The notes beneath the pieces were generated by a model. That model was given only the letters and a program-made list of their open reading frames with translations, searched no databases and had not been told where the DNA came from. Positions 46,842 through 57,600 of a stretch of DNA of 64,000 bases are shown here, one piece after another. The translations under genes and the position numbers were made by a program. Every line of letters starts with the position of its first letter. Within the stretch, counting starts at the first letter, position 1. Source of the stretch: Xenorhabdus stockiae (GTDB lineage Bacteria > Pseudomonadota > Gammaproteobacteria > Enterobacterales > Enterobacteriaceae); NCBI RefSeq assembly GCF_002632825.1, contig NZ_NJAJ01000018.1, forward strand, positions 1 to 64,000. The letters are read 5' to 3'.

Positions 46842-48172
46842 ATCTCACTCTTTTGCCTACTGATTTAACCCTTGAAAAAAGTGTGGGGAAAAATCAGCAA
46901 GCACTGAACTCCTCTCAGGGCAGTAACGCCTCTAAAGAGCAGGTGACTGAATTCGGCCAGTTTCTCAGTGCAGAACAAAAAACCGCTGTTCAGACCGCTA
47001 AAAATCGCGCAGATGGCAGCAATAGCGAATCTGGAGAGAAACGTTCCACTGATAACCGGGACGAAGAAAAATTATCTTCTTCACTGACTGTCGCTGGTCA
47101 GGTCGCCAGACTGGATCAATCTTCTGTTTCAGGCGCTTTTGCATCCGACAATGATGCAGAATTCACCTTATCCGAAGAGGATGATCTTCTGTCTGCTGAA
47201 ATGTTAATCAATGCGATGCCTATTCAGCTGGCAGGATTAATCAACCATCGTCCGACCGGCGAGGGTTCAGAAAGCTCAGATGATTTACTGAGTACTGAAA
47301 ATAGTCTTGAAGATACATTATCCGACAGGAAACTCTCTGGTAAAAAGACTAAAGCCGATATGACGTTGATGGCAACAGATCCGGCTGAAGAAAATGATTT
47401 GGATAGCGATATCCGTTCTTTTACCCCACAGCATACAGCCTCAGCCACAAACCGTGCGGCTCTGGCAACAGCTACCGGAAAAGTAAAAGCCACGGCTAAC
47501 AGCACTGAGCAAAATTCAGAATCATCAGTTAGCGGAAAAGGCGATATCGGGAAGACGTTTCTATCAACACAAGGAGCAACAGCACTGGCTTCAGCTGCTG
47601 TAGAAACGTCCTCTTCAAATACACTACACAATCTGTTCAGTGCTCCCCTACTCGCTACAGGCCATCAGGCTAACGGACAGATCCAGCTGAATAATGCTCC
47701 CGCACCTTTACTGAGCGCTCACCTCGGCAGTGAAGAGTGGCAGCAGCAACTCAATCAGCAGGTACTGTTTTTTAACCGGAACGGGCTGCAACAGGCAGAA
47801 TTACGCTTACATCCACAGGAGCTGGGCGCACTGCATATCCGCATGAATGTTGAAGATAATCAGGCACAGTTGCATTTTGTTTCTGCACATCAACATGTTC
47901 GTGCTGCTTTGGAAGCCGCTCTGCCTAACCTTCGCCACTCACTGGCGGAAAACGGCATTCAGTTGGCTGAAAGCAGTGTGGGCAGTGATACATCAGGAAA
48001 CTGGCAACAGGAACAGGCCGCTGATCCTCAACAGCATGCCAATACCGGTAGCCATACTGAAAATCACAGAGCACTGGCAGCAACACAGGCACCGGCAACT
48101 CATGAATCCACAATCCGGCTAACCCCTCAGCAACTGGCTTCAAGCCGGGGAGGCGTTGATATTTTCGCCTGA
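46838..48172 (+). CDS. fliK: Hook-length control protein
   Basis: The 444-residue protein has a low-complexity Ser/Asp/Glu-rich N-terminal ruler and a conserved C-terminal switch domain (about residues 300-385: [30 protein letters not shown], then [26 protein letters not shown]). It measures the hook and switches export specificity through FlhB. It follows fliJ directly. Confidence 0.94.
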   Translation: MNLTLLPTDLTLEKSVGKNQQALNSSQGSNASKEQVTEFGQFLSAEQKTAVQTAKNRADGSNSESGEKRSTDNRDEEKLSSSLTVAGQVARLDQSSVSGAFASDNDAEFTLSEEDDLLSAEMLINAMPIQLAGLINHRPTGEGSESSDDLLSTENSLEDTLSDRKLSGKKTKADMTLMATDPAEENDLDSDIRSFTPQHTASATNRAALATATGKVKATANSTEQNSESSVSGKGDIGKTFLSTQGATALASAAVETSSSNTLHNLFSAPLLATGHQANGQIQLNNAPAPLLSAHLGSEEWQQQLNQQVLFFNRNGLQQAELRLHPQELGALHIRMNVEDNQAQLHFVSAHQHVRAALEAALPNLRHSLAENGIQLAESSVGSDTSGNWQQEQAADPQQHANTGSHTENHRALAATQAPATHESTIRLTPQQLASSRGGVDIFA

Positions 48173-48389
48173 TTATCTGCCTGATTTCATCATTTGCTAT
48201 CAGAACACTGCAAAAAAATGAAACAGAGCCGATAACAAACGAGTGAGTTAATGGTTTTTTCCGCGCTTTTTCCTGCCATTGCCGGAACAAAGACGCGGGA
48301 TAATTGATGTTGAATTTGTTGGATAAGGAACTCCGCCACGGAATGCGCGGTGCCTTACTCCACTACAGAAAACAGGAATTTGTCTGTCC
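48173..48389 (+). promoter_or_regulatory. fliK-fliL gap with a possible sigma-28-type -10 element
   Basis: The 217-base gap separates the fliFGHIJK and fliLMNOPQR units. GCCGATAA at 48228-48235 is an exact FliA -10 box, but the sequence 11 bases upstream (TGCAAAAA) fits the -35 poorly. It may therefore be chance or a weak promoter. In related bacteria the main fliL promoter is FlhDC-dependent. Confidence 0.35.
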
Positions 48390-48866
48390 ATGTCTGATTA
48401 TAGCTACGAGCGTAAGCGCACAAAAACAATTTGGATGATACTGCTAATACTGATTGCCGTATTGAGTACCGCCATCGGAGGATATAGCTGGTGGACAATG
48501 AAGCAATCCGGCAATAACAGTACAGAAAAAGCCAAAATCATAAGTACTCCGGTATTCATGACACTGGAACCTTTTACCGTCAATCTGATAGACAACGAAG
48601 ATCATTTTGATCGCGTTTTGTATGTCGGCGTGACGCTGCGTCTGTCTGATGAAATAACTCGTCAGCGCTTCCATGATTACCTTCCTGAAGTTCGTAGCCG
48701 TATGCTGCTGTTACTATCCCGCCAGAGATCAACTGATCTGGCAAAAGATGACGGCAAAGTACGTTTAGTGGAAGACATTAAACAGACACTGAGCCCAACA
48801 CTGATCCCCGGTGAACCTGATCAAGAGATCACCGATGTGTTGTTTACTACGTTTATTCTGCGATAA
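48390..48866 (+). CDS. fliL: Flagellar basal body-associated protein FliL
   Basis: The 158-residue protein has a single N-terminal membrane anchor (TIWMILLILIAVLSTAIGGYSWW) and a periplasmic domain with VFMTLEPFTVNLIDNEDHFDRVLYVGVTLRL. It surrounds the stator and supports motor torque. It is the first gene of the fliL-R unit, ending 5 bases before fliM. Confidence 0.94.
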   Translation: MSDYSYERKRTKTIWMILLILIAVLSTAIGGYSWWTMKQSGNNSTEKAKIISTPVFMTLEPFTVNLIDNEDHFDRVLYVGVTLRLSDEITRQRFHDYLPEVRSRMLLLLSRQRSTDLAKDDGKVRLVEDIKQTLSPTLIPGEPDQEITDVLFTTFILR

Positions 48867-48871
48867 TCACG

Positions 48872-49882
48872 ATGAGTGACAATATTCTTTCACAGGCAGA
48901 GATCGATGCTCTGCTCAATGGTGACAGTGCTGCTGCGGATGACGTAGAACAAACTACGTCATCAGTGGAAAGTGAGGTTCGTCCTTACGATCCGCATACA
49001 CAGCGCCGTGTTGTACGCGAGCGTTTGCAGTCACTGGAAATCATCAATGAACGCTTTGCCCGCCAATTCAGGATGGGGCTGTTTAACATGCTGCGCCGCA
49101 GTCCGGATATTACGGTCGGTGCCATTAAGATCCAGCCTTATCATGACTTTGCCCGCAATCTGGCCGTGCCGACCAACCTCAATCTGGTTCACCTGAAACC
49201 GTTGAGAGGAACCGCACTGTTCGCTTTTGACCCCAGTCTGGTTTATATCGCCGTTGATAACCTGTTTGGCGGTGACGGACGCTTCCCGACTAAAGTGGAA
49301 GGCCGTGAATTCACCTATACCGAACAGCGGATCATCAATCGGATGCTGAAACTGGCACTGGATGCCTATCGTGACGCATGGGATTCCATTTTTAAGATTG
49401 ACGTGGAATATGTGCGCTCTGAGATGCAGGTGAAATTCACCAATATTACGACGTCTCCTAACGATATCGTGGTCACCACGCCATTTACAGTGGAGATTGG
49501 TGACCTGTACGGGGAATTCAACATCTGTATTCCATTCGCCATGATTGAACCTCTGCGTGAACTGCTGACGAATCCTCCGGTGGAAAATGTACGGCAGGAA
49601 GACGGGCAGTGGCGTGACATTCTGGTGAAACAGGTTCAGAACTCCGAACTGGAACTGGTGGCAAATTTTGCTGATATCCCTCTGCGGTTGTCAAAAATTC
49701 TCCAGTTAAAACGCGGAGATGTTTTGCCGATTGAAAAACCTGAACGTCTGATCGTTCACGTTGATGGTGTGCCGGTGCTCACCAGCCAATATGGAACACT
49801 CAACGGGCAGTATGCCCTGCGCGTTGAACACCTGATTAACCCTGTTTTAAATGCTCTGGATGAGGAAAAGCCCAATGAGTGA
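48872..49882 (+). CDS. fliM: Flagellar motor switch protein FliM
   Basis: The 336-residue protein starts SDNILSQAEIDALLNGDS, the CheY-P binding peptide. It continues with the CheC-like middle domain and the C-terminal SpoA domain (VLPIEKPERLIVHVDGVPVL). It forms the bulk of the C ring with FliG and FliN and sets rotation direction. It overlaps fliN by 8 bases. Confidence 0.96.
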   Translation: MSDNILSQAEIDALLNGDSAAADDVEQTTSSVESEVRPYDPHTQRRVVRERLQSLEIINERFARQFRMGLFNMLRRSPDITVGAIKIQPYHDFARNLAVPTNLNLVHLKPLRGTALFAFDPSLVYIAVDNLFGGDGRFPTKVEGREFTYTEQRIINRMLKLALDAYRDAWDSIFKIDVEYVRSEMQVKFTNITTSPNDIVVTTPFTVEIGDLYGEFNICIPFAMIEPLRELLTNPPVENVRQEDGQWRDILVKQVQNSELELVANFADIPLRLSKILQLKRGDVLPIEKPERLIVHVDGVPVLTSQYGTLNGQYALRVEHLINPVLNALDEEKPNE

Positions 49883-50282
49883 TGCTAAACAACCCGCAGA
49901 TACCAGCTTGACTGAAGACTTGTGGGCAGAGGCGCTGGAACAACAGGCTGCACAGCTTGCCTCTGACAGCGGCTCGTCAATTTTTGAAAGCCTTGAACCG
50001 CAGGATGCGCTTTCCCAGCTTTCTGATATTGACCTGATTATGGATATTCCCGTTAAGCTCTCTGTTGAGCTGGGACGCACCAAAATGACTATCAAACAAC
50101 TGCTGAAACTTTCTCAGGGTTCTGTTGTTTCACTTGATGGTCTGGCTGGTGAGCCACTGGATATCCTGATCAACGGCTATTTGATTGCACAAGGAGAAGT
50201 GGTCGTCGTATCTGATAAATACGGTATCCGTATTACGGATATCATTACCCCTTCTGAGCGCATGCGTCGCCTGAGTCGTTAA
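49875..50282 (+). CDS. fliN: Flagellar motor switch protein FliN
   Basis: The ATG at 49875 gives 135 residues, starting SDAKQPADTSLTEDLWAEAL, which matches the enterobacterial N-terminus. The C-terminal SpoA domain is IDLIMDIPVKLSVELGRTKMTIKQLL to ITPSERMRRLSR. It forms the base of the C ring and docks FliH. It overlaps fliM and is followed 2 bases later by fliO. Confidence 0.96.
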   Translation: MSDAKQPADTSLTEDLWAEALEQQAAQLASDSGSSIFESLEPQDALSQLSDIDLIMDIPVKLSVELGRTKMTIKQLLKLSQGSVVSLDGLAGEPLDILINGYLIAQGEVVVVSDKYGIRITDIITPSERMRRLSR

Positions 50283-50284
50283 CC

Positions 50285-50749
50285 ATGATGGCGAACCAGC
50301 CTTCTCTTCATACTTCTTTCCAAAGTGGTGCGGCATCAGATGCCGCACCAATTGGTACAGCAGTAACACATACCCCTCCCCTTTCGGCCGGTCAGACACT
50401 GATGCAGGTCAGTAGTGCTCTGGGCGGGATCTTGTTACTGATATTTTTCATAACTTGGTTTATCCGCCGTCTGGGGCTTGCTCCTGCTAAAAATAAAAAT
50501 CACCGGTTACTCAACATAAAAGCCAGTTGTTCACTTGGGGCAAAAGAGCGGGTTGTCGTGGTTGAAATCGAGGATAGCTGGCTGGTACTGGGTGTCACAC
50601 CTCAACAGGTCACTATGCTACATCAGTTGCCTGTACCACCTGATGACACGGAAAAGGAAACCGTGCTCAAAACACTTCCTTTCGGTCAGTTATTAAAAAA
50701 TAAGCTTCAGCGAAAAACCAGAAACGACAGGGACGGCGATGAAAAATAG
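50285..50749 (+). CDS. fliO: Flagellar export component FliO
   Basis: The 154-residue protein has one membrane segment ([22 protein letters not shown], about residues 44-65). A cytoplasmic domain follows with [35 protein letters not shown], the FliO signature. It helps FliP assemble in the export gate. It overlaps the start of fliP by 11 bases. Confidence 0.93.
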   Translation: MMANQPSLHTSFQSGAASDAAPIGTAVTHTPPLSAGQTLMQVSSALGGILLLIFFITWFIRRLGLAPAKNKNHRLLNIKASCSLGAKERVVVVEIEDSWLVLGVTPQQVTMLHQLPVPPDDTEKETVLKTLPFGQLLKNKLQRKTRNDRDGDEK

Positions 50750-51548
50750 AGTTTTCCTTATGATAGGCAATCAAATAAAAAGCCGGAAATTCGCCGCACA
50801 TATTTCTCCGGCGCGTCTGGCAGCTGTGTTTATGGCGCTCTTACTGCCTCTGTTTCCCATGAATGCAGCCGCAGAGTTACCGGGCATCATCAGCCAGCCA
50901 CTGGCAAATGGCGGCCAAAGCTGGTCATTGCCGGTTCAGACTCTGATTTTCATTACTGCACTGGGATTTATTCCCGCTGCACTGCTGATGATGACCAGTT
51001 TTACCCGCATCATCATTGTACTGGGATTACTGCGTAATGCACTGGGAACACCTTCTGCCCCACCGAATCAGGTAATGCTGGGCTTAGCGTTATTTATGAC
51101 TTTTTTCATTATGGCCCCGGTATTCGATAAGGTTTATCAGGATGCCTATCTGCCTTTCAGTGAAGATAAAATCACGCTGGAAACGGCACTGGAAAAAGGT
51201 TCTCATCCTGTACGCCAGTTTATGCTGCGTCAGACCCGGGAAAACGATCTGGCACTGTTTGCCCGTTTGGCGAATCAGGAAGCATTTGAAACTGCCGATT
51301 CTGTCCCGATGCGGATTCTGGTTCCGGCTTTCATTACCAGCGAACTGAAAACGGCGTTTCAGATTGGTTTTACGCTTTTCATTCCTTTCCTGATCATCGA
51401 TTTGGTTGTTGCCAGTGTTCTGATGGCTCTGGGGATGATGATGGTTCCTCCCGCCACAATATCGTTGCCATTCAAACTGATGCTATTTGTTCTGGTGGAT
51501 GGCTGGCAGTTATTGCTTGGTTCGTTGGCGCAAAGTTTTTACGTCTAA
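50739..51548 (+). CDS. fliP: Flagellar export gate protein FliP
   Basis: The 269-residue protein has a cleavable leader ([22 protein letters not shown]) and four membrane segments including [38 protein letters not shown]. The frame is about 24 residues longer at the N-terminus than typical FliP; a later ATG at 50760 would shorten it by seven. It forms the core of the type III export gate with FliQ and FliR. Confidence 0.95.
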   Translation: MKNRVFLMIGNQIKSRKFAAHISPARLAAVFMALLLPLFPMNAAAELPGIISQPLANGGQSWSLPVQTLIFITALGFIPAALLMMTSFTRIIIVLGLLRNALGTPSAPPNQVMLGLALFMTFFIMAPVFDKVYQDAYLPFSEDKITLETALEKGSHPVRQFMLRQTRENDLALFARLANQEAFETADSVPMRILVPAFITSELKTAFQIGFTLFIPFLIIDLVVASVLMALGMMMVPPATISLPFKLMLFVLVDGWQLLLGSLAQSFYV

Positions 51549-51589
51549 CAGAACTTTTCTTAAAAAGATCGAAAACGGTTTGAAAAATT

Positions 51590-51859
51590 ATGACTCCAGA
51601 ATCGGTAATGGCACTTGGTGTTGAAGCAATGAAAGTCGCATTGGCGCTGGCCGCGCCATTGCTTTTATCTGCTTTGATATGTGGTTTAGTGATCAGTCTG
51701 TTGCAGGCAGCGACGCAGATAAACGAAATGACGTTGTCGTTTATTCCTAAAATTCTGGCCGTTGTTGTCACAATTATCGTTGCCGGCCCGTGGATGCTCA
51801 ATCTGTTGCTGGATTACATGCGCACACTTTTCAGCAGTATTCCTACGATTATTGGTTAA
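51590..51859 (+). CDS. fliQ: Flagellar export gate protein FliQ
   Basis: The 89-residue protein has two membrane segments and the family motifs TPESVMALGVEAMKVALALAAPLLL and LLQAATQINEMTLSFIPKI. It is part of the FliP-Q-R export gate. It stops 2 bases before fliR. Confidence 0.95.
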   Translation: MTPESVMALGVEAMKVALALAAPLLLSALICGLVISLLQAATQINEMTLSFIPKILAVVVTIIVAGPWMLNLLLDYMRTLFSSIPTIIG

Positions 51860-51861
51860 TC

Positions 51862-52644
51862 ATGATCCCGTTTGACAGTGAAACACTTTCCCGCCTCGTC
51901 AGTGATTTTTTCTGGCCACTGGCGCGCCTTCTGGCCTTGTTCAGCATCGCCCCGATTTTCAGCGAAAAGCAGATGCCGATAAAAGTCCGAATCGGGCTGG
52001 CATTAGTGATCACTGCCCTGCTGGTTCCTACTATTCCCTCTCCCCAAATTCCGATCTTTTCCGTTGCCGGAATTTGGGTTCTGATCCAGCAAGTGCTGAT
52101 TGGCGTTGCTCTGGGGTTAACTATCCAGATTGCCTTTGCTGTGGTGCGTCATGCCGGTGAAGTTCTGGGGTTACAGATGGGGCTATCTTTCGCCACATTT
52201 TTTGATCCGACCGGTGGCCCGAATATGCCAATCTTAGCGCGTATTCTGAATATGCTGATGATGCTGCTGTTTCTGGCTTTTGACGGGCACTTATGGATAT
52301 TATCCATTCTGGCTGATACCTTCTATTCCATCCCTATTCAGACTACCCAGTTAAATTCAAAAAGTTTTCTGTTACTGGCGCAGAGTGCCAGCCTGATATT
52401 TATCAATGGCATGATGCTGGCAATGCCACTCATTACTTTATTGTTAGTTCTGAACTTCTCGTTAGGTATGCTGAACCGCATGACGCCTCAACTTTCCGTG
52501 TTCGTAGTTGGCTTTCCCCTGACGCTGACAGTCGGCATTTTCACCCTCTCCCTGCTGTTCCCGATGCTGGTACCATTTACAGAACGGTTATTCAGTGAAA
52601 TGTTCGATCGTCTGGCAGTGATTATTAATTATATGGTGCTGTAA
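51862..52644 (+). CDS. fliR: Flagellar export gate protein FliR
   Basis: The ATG at 51862 gives 260 residues with about six membrane segments. It carries FliR motifs (FFWPLARLLALFSIAPIFSEKQMPIKVRIGLA; LGLQMGLSFATFFDPTGG). The frame is open upstream to 51790, but that extension overlaps fliQ and does not match the family. It completes the gate. The 3' end, including the stop codon, forms part of a terminator hairpin. Confidence 0.95.
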   Translation: MIPFDSETLSRLVSDFFWPLARLLALFSIAPIFSEKQMPIKVRIGLALVITALLVPTIPSPQIPIFSVAGIWVLIQQVLIGVALGLTIQIAFAVVRHAGEVLGLQMGLSFATFFDPTGGPNMPILARILNMLMMLLFLAFDGHLWILSILADTFYSIPIQTTQLNSKSFLLLAQSASLIFINGMMLAMPLITLLLVLNFSLGMLNRMTPQLSVFVVGFPLTLTVGIFTLSLLFPMLVPFTERLFSEMFDRLAVIINYMVL

Positions 52645-52659
52645 AGAGCACCATTTTTA
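52633..52659 (+). terminator. Intrinsic terminator overlapping the fliR stop
   Basis: ATGGTGCT (52633-52640) pairs with AGCACCAT (52647-52654) across a 6-base loop that contains the TAA stop. TTTTTAT follows. It ends the fli operon. Confidence 0.88.
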
Positions 52660-52675
52660 TAAAAATATACAGTTA

Positions 52676-52722
52676 TCTATGCTTGCCGCCACGATGCAGC
52701 TTGAAATCTATTGGGAATATGC
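52676..52722 (-). repeat. Dispersed repeat family 1, fragment
   Basis: tgcttgccgccacgatgcagcttgaaatctattgggaata matches the outer end of the family in inverted orientation. The rest of the element is missing. It lies just past the fliR terminator in a 371-base A+T-rich gap that shows nothing else recognisable until the MFS gene's AAAGGAG site. Confidence 0.65.
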
Positions 52723-53015
52723 TGTTTACTGACATTTAAATCAATCCTAATAAATACTCTCATAGCAAGTAGCAGAAAACTCTCTCCTTATAAGTTAAAA
52801 AACATAAATCAATAAGCATTGTCTATTTGTTTCGTGTTTATTTCCCATTGAATTCATTATGCTAATTTTTCATTTTTAATAAGACTATAAATATGAGAAA
52901 AGTAATGAATAACGATGCGAAACCCTTAATAAAAAATCCGTTTTTTATATTAAGTAGCACATGTTTTTTCAGACATTACAATTCTCCATTAATCATAAAC
53001 AAAAGGAGATTGTAA

Positions 53016-54353
53016 GTGATTGAAAGAATCGTCGTAAAAAAATATGTTGGATTAACTGGTATATGTATCGCAAGTTTTCTCGGGTGTATAGATCTCACCG
53101 TTGTGAATACTATTCTTCCTGCAATTGGGCGTGAATTCAATACGCCATTAAGGGAAACACAGTGGATTACCTCAATATTCATGATCGCACTTTCCGCTTT
53201 TATGGTTCCGGTTGGAACGTTAGCTGATAGTCAGGGGCGTAAAAAGATATTGATTTTGGGGTTAATTCTATTTGGAGTGGCATCATTATTTGTTGGCCTC
53301 GCAACAAATATCACCACAATCACTATTTTTAGATTTATTCAAGGGATAGGGTGTGCAATTCTCTATACTGTTTCTGGTGCTATTATTTCCTACTTATTCA
53401 ATCAGGATGAGCAAGGTAAAGCGCTTGGTATTTTATTTGGTATTAACGGACTTGGTCTGGCGATAGGGCCTATTATCGGAGGGCTGTTTGCAGGTATTGT
53501 AGACTGGCGTTACGCTTTTTTGATAAATATTCCATTTATTATTGCCAGCACTATTCTATGTATCTGGTCCGTACCCGAATATAAAACAAGTCAGATAAAA
53601 AAACTGGATATTCCCGGTTGTATTTTCCTGATCATTTTTCTAATGAGTTTAGTCAGTTATTTCTCTTTGAATGGAAATTCACTACAACAATGGAGTTTAT
53701 TATCTATTGCAGTAATATCTCTGGTTATTTTTATATGGCATGAATTAAAAACACCAAATCCCATCGTGGAATTTCATTTTTTCCGTAATATGCATTTTAT
53801 TTCAGCATTACTTGCTACGTTTTTCCTTGCTTTCTTTTACTGCATCGTTCTGCTGACATTACCTATGTTTTTCGCTGGGCCGCTGGGAAAAAATGATATT
53901 GAAATCGGGTTGTTCCTGTTACCCGCGACAATCATGTTCGCCCTAACCTCCCTCTGGATAGGAAATCACAGTGAAAAATTTGGCCCATCCCGCGTTATTT
54001 TAGCTGGCTTACTATTATTTGTCGTTGCTGCAATTTTGCTTGCGTTTGCATCAACTCAGGTAAATGCCTGGTGGTTTATTGCTCCATTAATGCTATTTGG
54101 CATGGGATGGGGGTCAATCCTTGGGCCATCGACACTTATTGCACTGAGCGCCTTACCTCGTGAACAAGCAGCCATTGCTATGGGAACCTCATGGACTCTC
54201 CATAATGTTGGAGGAGCCTGCGGTATCGCTTTTGCTGTATTTTTATTAGCCCGTTTTGATGCTTTAGCTCAAGGCTATCAGGTTCTGATGTTACTTTTAG
54301 CTGGGCTTGCCTTGGTCTCAACCCTCATCTGCTATTCTCTGAATCGAAAATAA
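53016..54353 (+). CDS. MFS drug/product exporter, DHA2-like
   Basis: The 445-residue protein is a major facilitator with at least 12 membrane segments. It has the N-terminal FLGCIDLTVVNTILPAIGREF motif (D1-type), motif A GTLADSQGRKKI and motif C GLGLAIGPIIGGLFAG of proton-driven exporters. The start is GTG with a strong AAGGAG 7 bases upstream. It lies directly before a large NRPS gene on the same strand, so it may export the peptide product or give self-resistance. It has no link to the flagellar genes. Confidence 0.88.
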   Translation: MIERIVVKKYVGLTGICIASFLGCIDLTVVNTILPAIGREFNTPLRETQWITSIFMIALSAFMVPVGTLADSQGRKKILILGLILFGVASLFVGLATNITTITIFRFIQGIGCAILYTVSGAIISYLFNQDEQGKALGILFGINGLGLAIGPIIGGLFAGIVDWRYAFLINIPFIIASTILCIWSVPEYKTSQIKKLDIPGCIFLIIFLMSLVSYFSLNGNSLQQWSLLSIAVISLVIFIWHELKTPNPIVEFHFFRNMHFISALLATFFLAFFYCIVLLTLPMFFAGPLGKNDIEIGLFLLPATIMFALTSLWIGNHSEKFGPSRVILAGLLLFVVAAILLAFASTQVNAWWFIAPLMLFGMGWGSILGPSTLIALSALPREQAAIAMGTSWTLHNVGGACGIAFAVFLLARFDALAQGYQVLMLLLAGLALVSTLICYSLNRK

Positions 54354-54616
54354 CTTCTGGGGCTCGCTTTGCCCGAGCCTCACTCATCACAGTACCTACA
54401 CTTAAAATTAACTTTTCTTCAACAAAAAATATCGACATCTGATATTAATTTCAGTTAATTTAATTTTCTGAAGTTATAGTTCATTAAGTATTTTACATGG
54501 ATATCGTCATCCAGCCTTATTATATTCCTTTGCATCAAGGTTAGCCTAAGGCGATATACATCTATTTTTCAAATGGATAAGAATTAAAGTCGGACTCTTA
54601 TCAAGGAGAAATGAGA

Positions 54617-57600
54617 ATGTTACATGAGAACTCTTCACAAATTACCTCAGCAATTCGTGATAAGCATCAACCTATTTCGAATACCTATCCTCTTAGCTCT
54701 CCTCAGCAGGCCATCTGGTTTGATCAGGCTCTTCGGCCTGACTCTTACGACTACCATATCAACATATTTATCTGTGTCGAAGGTGAGTTGAATGAAGAAA
54801 TATTTGTCCGCGCCTTTGAACAGGTTGTTTATAGTAATGATTCTCTGAATCTGCAATTTATCAGTACACACGGCTTACCCGCGCAAAAGGTTGTCAGGCA
54901 ACAATCTATTACCATGGATATCCTCGATTTTTCATCATATTCTGATGCAGAAATCCGAGCGAAAGAGCATATAAATGCTCAGTTGATACAGCCATTTAAA
55001 CTGGATGATGTGCTGTGGCGAGCCAGTTTACTGCGAATAAGCAATACCTGCCGATATTGGCAGTTTTGCTGCCATCATTTGATTATTGATGGTGCAGGTA
55101 TGTTCATATTCTCTGAAAAACTTCTCGATACCTATAACCGACTGGTGCAAGGGGAAATACCGGATAAGGTTGCTTTCTCTTATCTGGATTTCGTTGGAGA
55201 TGAGCTCAATTATTTTTCTTCAGAACACTATTCTCACGACATGCAATTCTGGTTACAACGGTATGAAAAATTACCACCTCCATTACTTAAACCCGTCCAC
55301 GTCAGTCATCCGTCAAGTGAGAAACCACCCGCACCTGTTGCCACACAACCCGTTATCTGGCCACTGGAACAGGCTCTTTTTAAGCGCCTAGAAAAAGCTA
55401 TAGGCGGGCGGAGACGACCACTCCTGTATTTTATGTATGCTGTTCTGGCCTGTTATTTTGCACGGACAACAGATATCAATGAAATTGTTATAGGTGTTCC
55501 CCTACATAATCGCAAAAATCCAAAACAAAGGCAGACTGTAGGGATGATTGCGGCAGTATTCCCGATTGGCATCACCATTGAGCCAGAAGATACTTTTCAT
55601 GATCTCATGGATAAAGTCGCCGCTGAAATGCAGCGTTGTCATAAACACCAACGTTTCCCGATTGTAGAACTTAACCGACAACGCCATTCCCGGCAAAAAG
55701 CGGAGAATACGAAGTTATTTCATATCACCTTATCTCTGGAATCGATTGAAGTTAATTTGGGAATAGAAGGACAGGATACCAAAATCAAGCTTTTTGACAT
55801 GCAGTCCGGGATACCTTATCCACTAACTGTAAAAATAAAGCAATATACAAATATAGCCTGCTCTAATAATACCCCCCCTCCTATTTCCATTGAGCTCCAT
55901 GCTTCTCCTGATTATCTGAGCCATCAGGAACTCATAACACTCCGCTCCCGCCTTGCCGTTCTGTTTGATGCCGCTCTCACTACACTGGAAACACCCTCCC
56001 TAAAAAATACGAAAATAGTTAACCTGCCTATTCTGTCCGATATCGAGCGTCAGCAGGTATTAGTGGATTTCAACACCACTCAGGCGAAATTTCAGCAGGA
56101 TGCCCTGATTCATCAGTTGTTCGAAGCACAAGTACAACGCACTCCAAATGCGATTGCTTTGGTTTTTGAAAACCAGTCATTAACCTATGCCGAGCTGAAT
56201 AAACGAGCTAATCGTCTGGCACACCACCTGATTACGCTTGGTATCCGGCCTGATGATCGTGTCGCTATTTGTATTGAACGCAGTCTGGAAATGATGGTCG
56301 GGTTATTGGGGATCCTCAAGGCTGGTGGTGCCTTTGTGCCCCTCGATCCGGCTTATCCGAGCAACAGGCTGATATATATGTTCAATGATGCAGAGCCTGT
56401 CGCGCTGGTGACTCAATCAGCAATAACAGAAAAATGGAATAAGAACCTGCCAACCATACTGCTTGATAACCCGCCATATTCAGTTTTAGATGAAAACTCG
56501 GCAGAAAACCCGAATATTCAGGCACTGGGACTCACCTCCCGTCATCTGGCTTATGTGATTTATACCTCCGGTTCAACAGGGCAACCAAAAGGTGTCATGG
56601 TTGAGCATCGCAGCCTGTGTAATCTGCTTACAACTCAGCAGAATCTTAACATCACGCCAGAAAGCCGGCTTTTACAATTTGCCTCAAATAGTTTCGATGC
56701 CTGTATTTGGGAATGCGGCATGGCATTACTGGCCGGAGCGCGTCTCTACCTCGCCAGACGGGAAGACCTTCTGCCCGGAAAAATCCTGTCTCATTATTTA
56801 GAAACTCATGCCATTACTTTTGCACTGTTATCCCCCAGTGTACTGGCGACAATGGATTCTCTTCCTGCAACGCTGCAAACTCTGCTCGTGGGAGGTGAAG
56901 CGTGTCCGCCTACGTTGGTTAAGCGCTGGGCGCAAGGGCGACGGATGATCAATGCCTATGGCCCGACAGAAACAACTATTTGTGCCACCTTGTACCAGTG
57001 TGACAGTCAGGAAAGCAAAGCACCTCCGATCGGCTATCCCATCGCCAATACCCAAATTTATATTCTTGATAAATACCACCAGCCCGTTCCTCCAAATATT
57101 ACAGGAGAGATTTATATCACTGGTGCCTGTGTTGCCCGTGGCTATCTGAACCGTCCCGAACTGACTGCCGAACGTTTCCTCGCCGATCCGTTTTCTGCTG
57201 ATAGCGGGGCTCGTATGTATAAAACCGGCGATCTGGGACGGTGGCTGCCAGACGGTAGAATTGAGTATCTCGGCCGCAATGATTTTCAAATTAAATTGCG
57301 TGGCCTGCGTATTGAGCTGGGTGAAATCGAGGCGAGGCTACATCAGTGTGATGGCGTACACGAAGCCGTGGTACTGCCTTATGACAATACTTCTTGTGAG
57401 GCGCTTGCCGATCAAGACGCACCGGATGAACATAGTTCAGTATCAAAACATCTGGTTGCCTACCTGCTGCCTGAAACCAATGCCAGACTGGAACCCATGG
57501 CGCTACGGCAACAACTCTCGCAACACCTTGCAGAATATATGATACCCAGCGCCTTTGTGACACTTGATGCTTTTCCTCTGACTCCCAGTGGAAAATTGGA

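Noticed and set aside
47224..47631. Long minus-strand ORF opposite fliK
   Set aside because: Antisense shadow of the fliK low-complexity region, with Ser/Val-rich composition and no start signals.
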